Of a stretch of DNA of 64,000 nt, positions 61,265 through 64,000 are shown one piece after another. Source of the stretch: Bifidobacterium callitrichidarum (GTDB taxonomy: Bacteria; Actinomycetota; Actinomycetes; Actinomycetales; Bifidobacteriaceae); NCBI RefSeq assembly GCF_003129905.1, contig NZ_QFFM01000014.1, positions 34,185-98,184 of the forward strand, read 5' to 3'. A program made the translations under genes and the position numbers. Every line of letters starts with the position of its first letter. The stretch's first letter is position 1. The notes under the pieces are model-generated. The model was not told the DNA's origin. It saw nothing but the letters and a program-made list of their open reading frames with translations, and did no database searches.

Positions 61265-62494
61265 ATGACCAGGTTCAACACTCAGCTCGTCCACGGACTG
61301 CCGGTTGGGGACAACACCACCGGAGCCGTGAACCCGCCGATCTACAACTCAACGACATATGCCTTCGAGAAGGTCGATGCGATGCCCCGCTACGACTACG
61401 CACGCAGCGGCAACCCCACGCGCGACTTCCTCGAGCGCCAGATCGCCCAGCTTGAGCACGGCACCCGTGGCTTCGCCTTCGCCTCGGGCCTGGCCGCCAT
61501 CCACGCCGTCCTTTCCATCTTCAAGCCCGGCGACCGCATCATTGTGGGCAAGAACATCTACGGCGGCACCTATTCGCTGTTCCACGAGTACTTCGCCGAC
61601 CGCGGCCTCATCTTCGAGGCGGCGGACACGCATGACGCCCAGGCGCTGGAAAGCGCGGTCGCCGGCGACCCGAAGCAGGGTGTCCCCGCGGCGAAGGCCG
61701 TCTATTTCGAAGTCCTCACCAATCCGCTGCTTGACGTCAACGACGTGCGTCTCATCGCCAACATCGCCCACAAGCACGGTGCCGTCGCCATCGTGGATAA
61801 CACCTTCGTGACCCCGTACCTGCAGCGTCCGCTCGACCTGGGCGCGGACGTGGTCATCCATTCCGCCACCAAGTACCTCGCCGGCCATTCCGACGTGAAC
61901 GCCGGACTCGTGGTCACCCTGAGCGAGGAGATCGGCAAGGCCGTCTACTTCGCGCAGAACCGTTTCGGCGGCGTGCTCGCGCCGGCCGAATGCGATGCGG
62001 TGCGTCGCGGCATCCAGACGCTCGCCCTGCGCATGGACCGCCAGCAGGAGAACGCCAAGGCCATCGCCCAATATCTGCTCGCCCATCCGCTGGTCAAGAC
62101 CGTGAACTATCCGGGCCTTCCCGGCCGTGACCGGGAACTGGCCGCCAAGGGGCTCCGCGGAGCCGGCGGCGTGCTGAGCTTCGAAGTCGTGCCCGGCGTG
62201 GACCCGGCGGACGTGCTCAACAACCTGCACGTCTTCCGTCTGGCCGTCTCCTTGGGTGCGGTCGAATCCCTCGCCGAACTGCCCTGTCGCATGACGCACT
62301 TCGAACTGCCGCGCGAGGAACGCCTCAAGGTCGGCATCACCGATGAGCTCGTGCGTCTCGCCATCGGCATCGAAGACGCCGCCGACCTCATCGAGGATCT
62401 GGGCCAGGCCTTCGACATCGCCTACGAGAGCTACCTCGAACGTCACGGCGAATCCGATATCTTCGGCCAGCTCACCTCCGGCATCTTCGCCTGA
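61265..62494 (+). CDS. Cystathionine gamma-synthase/lyase (PLP)
   Basis: A 409-residue member of the Cys/Met metabolism PLP family. Tyr and Arg in RYDYARSGNPTRDFLE bind phosphate from the neighbouring subunit, and PLP Lys203 is in HSATKYLAGHSD. The N-terminus and length fit MetB/MetC, which make or cleave cystathionine; from sequence alone beta-lyase, gamma-synthase and gamma-lyase cannot be separated. AGGGAGGTG precedes the ATG. Confidence 0.85.
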   Translation: MTRFNTQLVHGLPVGDNTTGAVNPPIYNSTTYAFEKVDAMPRYDYARSGNPTRDFLERQIAQLEHGTRGFAFASGLAAIHAVLSIFKPGDRIIVGKNIYGGTYSLFHEYFADRGLIFEAADTHDAQALESAVAGDPKQGVPAAKAVYFEVLTNPLLDVNDVRLIANIAHKHGAVAIVDNTFVTPYLQRPLDLGADVVIHSATKYLAGHSDVNAGLVVTLSEEIGKAVYFAQNRFGGVLAPAECDAVRRGIQTLALRMDRQQENAKAIAQYLLAHPLVKTVNYPGLPGRDRELAAKGLRGAGGVLSFEVVPGVDPADVLNNLHVFRLAVSLGAVESLAELPCRMTHFELPREERLKVGITDELVRLAIGIEDAADLIEDLGQAFDIAYESYLERHGESDIFGQLTSGIFA

Positions 62495-62577
62495 ACCCGA
62501 CCCGCAACCCAGCCGCACACACCGACGGCACGGCCGCGACCGGCCGGGCCGCAGCACAAAAGGAATTCCGCACGCCC

Positions 62578-63873
62578 ATGACCATCGATTTCGCCACGAA
62601 AGCCATTCATGCGGGGTATGAACCGCTGGACAATGGGCATGCGGCGGTGCCGCCCATCTATGCCTCGGCCGCATTCGACCTCGAGAACGCCGTGCGTGGC
62701 GACGCGCTCGCCGGCGGTGCCATCGACGGGTTCGAATACTCGCGCGTGGCCAACCCCACGGTCGACGCCTTGGAGAAGCGGCTTGCGGCGCTCGAAGGCG
62801 GCGTCGGTGCGGTGGCCCTCGCCTCCGGCATGGCGGCCGTGAGCTATGCGCTCATGTGCGCGGGGGAGGGCGGCGGTCGCATCATCGCCCCCACCAACCT
62901 GTACGGCGCCAGCGTGGACGCGCTCGGCGACTTCCTGCCGCAGTTCGGCATCCACACCGACTTCGTGAAGAACATCAACGACTTGGACGAGGTCGCCTCT
63001 AAAATCGGTCCGGACACGCGCGCGATCTTCGCCGAGACCGTGGCTAACCCGTCCACCGAACTCCTCGACATCGAACCGCTCGCCAAGCTCGCACACGCGC
63101 GCGGCATCGCCCTGATCGTGGACAACACCGTGCCCACGCCCTACCTGCTCAATCCCATCCGTTTCGGCGCGGACATCGTCGTGCACTCCACCACCAAAGG
63201 CATCACCGGGCATGGCAACGCCATCGGCGGCGCCATCATCGACGGCGGTCACTTCGACTGGGCCAACGGTCGGTTCCCGCAGTTCACCGCACGTCAGCAG
63301 GTCATCAGCGACGATCGTGCCGGCGAATGGCACAGCTTCGCCGAAAAGTTCGGTGCGGCGGCGTTCATCAAACGTATCCGCATCAAGTACCTGCGTACGT
63401 TCGGCGCGGTGGCCAGCCCGTTCAACGCCTATCTGGCGCTTGTGGGTCTCGAGACGCTGCCGCAGCGCGTGAGTCAGCAGGTCGCCTCAGCGCGTCGTAT
63501 CGCCGAGCATCTGACCCGCAGCCCGCACGTGATGAAGGTCAACTACTCCGGTCTTGGATACACGCCGCAGTACGACCTGGTGGGCAAGTACTTCCCGCGC
63601 GGCGTGGGCCAGATCCTGTCCTTCCTGGTGGACGGCAGCGCCGATAACGTGCGCCGCATCATCGACGGCACACGGCTGTTCTCCTACATCCCGAACATCG
63701 GCGACGCGCGTTCTCTGATCGTGGATCCCGCGCACATCACCCACCGCGAAGTGCCCGTGGACGCCCGCATCGCGGCCGGGGTCAGCGACAATCTGATTCG
63801 CCTGTCCATCGGACTGGAGTCGGTGGACGATCTGATCGCCGATCTCGATCAGGCCATCGCCGGCGCGTACTGA
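62578..63873 (+). CDS. O-acetylhomoserine sulfhydrylase (PLP)
   Basis: A 431-residue PLP enzyme in the MetY branch. GFEYSRVANPTVDALEKRLAALEGG and Lys207 in HSTTKGITGHGNAIGG mark the active site. The long stretch VGQILSFLVDGSADNVRRIIDGTRLFSYIPNIGDARSLIVDPAHITH is typical of O-acetylhomoserine sulfhydrylases. It would make homocysteine directly from O-acetylhomoserine and sulfide. It follows the upstream PLP gene by 83 bp. Confidence 0.87.
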   Translation: MTIDFATKAIHAGYEPLDNGHAAVPPIYASAAFDLENAVRGDALAGGAIDGFEYSRVANPTVDALEKRLAALEGGVGAVALASGMAAVSYALMCAGEGGGRIIAPTNLYGASVDALGDFLPQFGIHTDFVKNINDLDEVASKIGPDTRAIFAETVANPSTELLDIEPLAKLAHARGIALIVDNTVPTPYLLNPIRFGADIVVHSTTKGITGHGNAIGGAIIDGGHFDWANGRFPQFTARQQVISDDRAGEWHSFAEKFGAAAFIKRIRIKYLRTFGAVASPFNAYLALVGLETLPQRVSQQVASARRIAEHLTRSPHVMKVNYSGLGYTPQYDLVGKYFPRGVGQILSFLVDGSADNVRRIIDGTRLFSYIPNIGDARSLIVDPAHITHREVPVDARIAAGVSDNLIRLSIGLESVDDLIADLDQAIAGAY

Positions 63874-63928
63874 ATCAGATCCGCTGGCTCCTCCGCTGAA
63901 CAGCCGGTAAACGCCTGCGTACCCACGA

Positions 63929-64000
63929 GGTGCCTCATTTGAAAATGAGCGCGTAATCCGGAGTGGTGCCTCACCTGTGGTGAGCGTGAAATCCTAGTCC
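63929..64000. repeat. Two 36-bp units with covarying hairpins at the window edge
   Basis: Two units, starting GGTGCCTCA at 63929 and 63965, share flanks GGTGCC and a TGAGCG...ATCC end at a 36-bp period. Each holds a hairpin: CTCATTT-GA-AAATGAG in the first and CTCACC-TGT-GGTGAG in the second. The stem bases differ but still pair. The series may continue beyond the window. Confidence 0.6.

Overview
The window looks like the chromosome of a Bifidobacterium, probably of the longum/breve group. The coding is GC-rich. Genes run efp-nusB-carA-carB-pyrF. The metabolic genes suit a fermentative actinobacterium: L-lactate dehydrogenase, several maltose/galactoside O-acetyltransferase-like enzymes, and a glutamate/cystine-type ABC importer next to methionine/cysteine genes. 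The genus is inferred from this gene content and from family resemblance; no database was searched.

Layout. 1-1866: the 5' end of a LysR regulator, divergent from an MFS exporter. 1902-20175: a 3-hydroxyacyl-CoA dehydrogenase gene split by a 17.2-kb prophage (about 2290-19533). 20197-41360: an accessory zone of O-acetyltransferases, flavin/NADPH oxidoreductases, regulators, two MFS exporters, broken genes and several palindromic repeat families. 41544-44997: an ABC efflux pair next to a TetR gene. 45130-52726: translation, antitermination and nucleotide genes (efp, nusB, carA, carB, and a pyrF-gmk fusion). 52969-57355: a small conserved protein, a DEDDh exonuclease, a TetM-like GTPase and a carboxylesterase. 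57823-63873: an amino-acid ABC operon (permease, permease, ATPase, lipoprotein) followed by two PLP sulfur-transfer enzymes of the Cys/Met pathway.

The prophage carries short early genes, HNH endonuclease, terminase small and large subunits, portal, a fused protease-capsid gene, connectors, major tail protein, a frameshifting tail chaperone, tape measure, tail proteins, amidase endolysin and holin. It also has a tyrosine integrase without an arm-binding domain and a tRNA with anticodon CAT. I recognise no replication gene.

Main observation. The recombination core lies inside the 3' end of the leftward repressor-like HTH gene. In the integrated state this gene ends in about 10 codons read from the antisense strand of the host gene. 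Rejoining the prophage ends through the shared CCTGG core changes that end: the repressor frame stays open for 32 further codons of phage DNA and finishes ...ALFKLAA, an ssrA-like degron. The same rejoining restores the host dehydrogenase in frame and recreates a perfect 17-bp inverted repeat as attB. The order int < rep(attP) <> cro, with an arm-less integrase, matches the integration-dependent immunity switches described in mycobacteriophages BPs and Brujita. This appears to be a bifidobacterial example. That is an inference from sequence and has not been tested.
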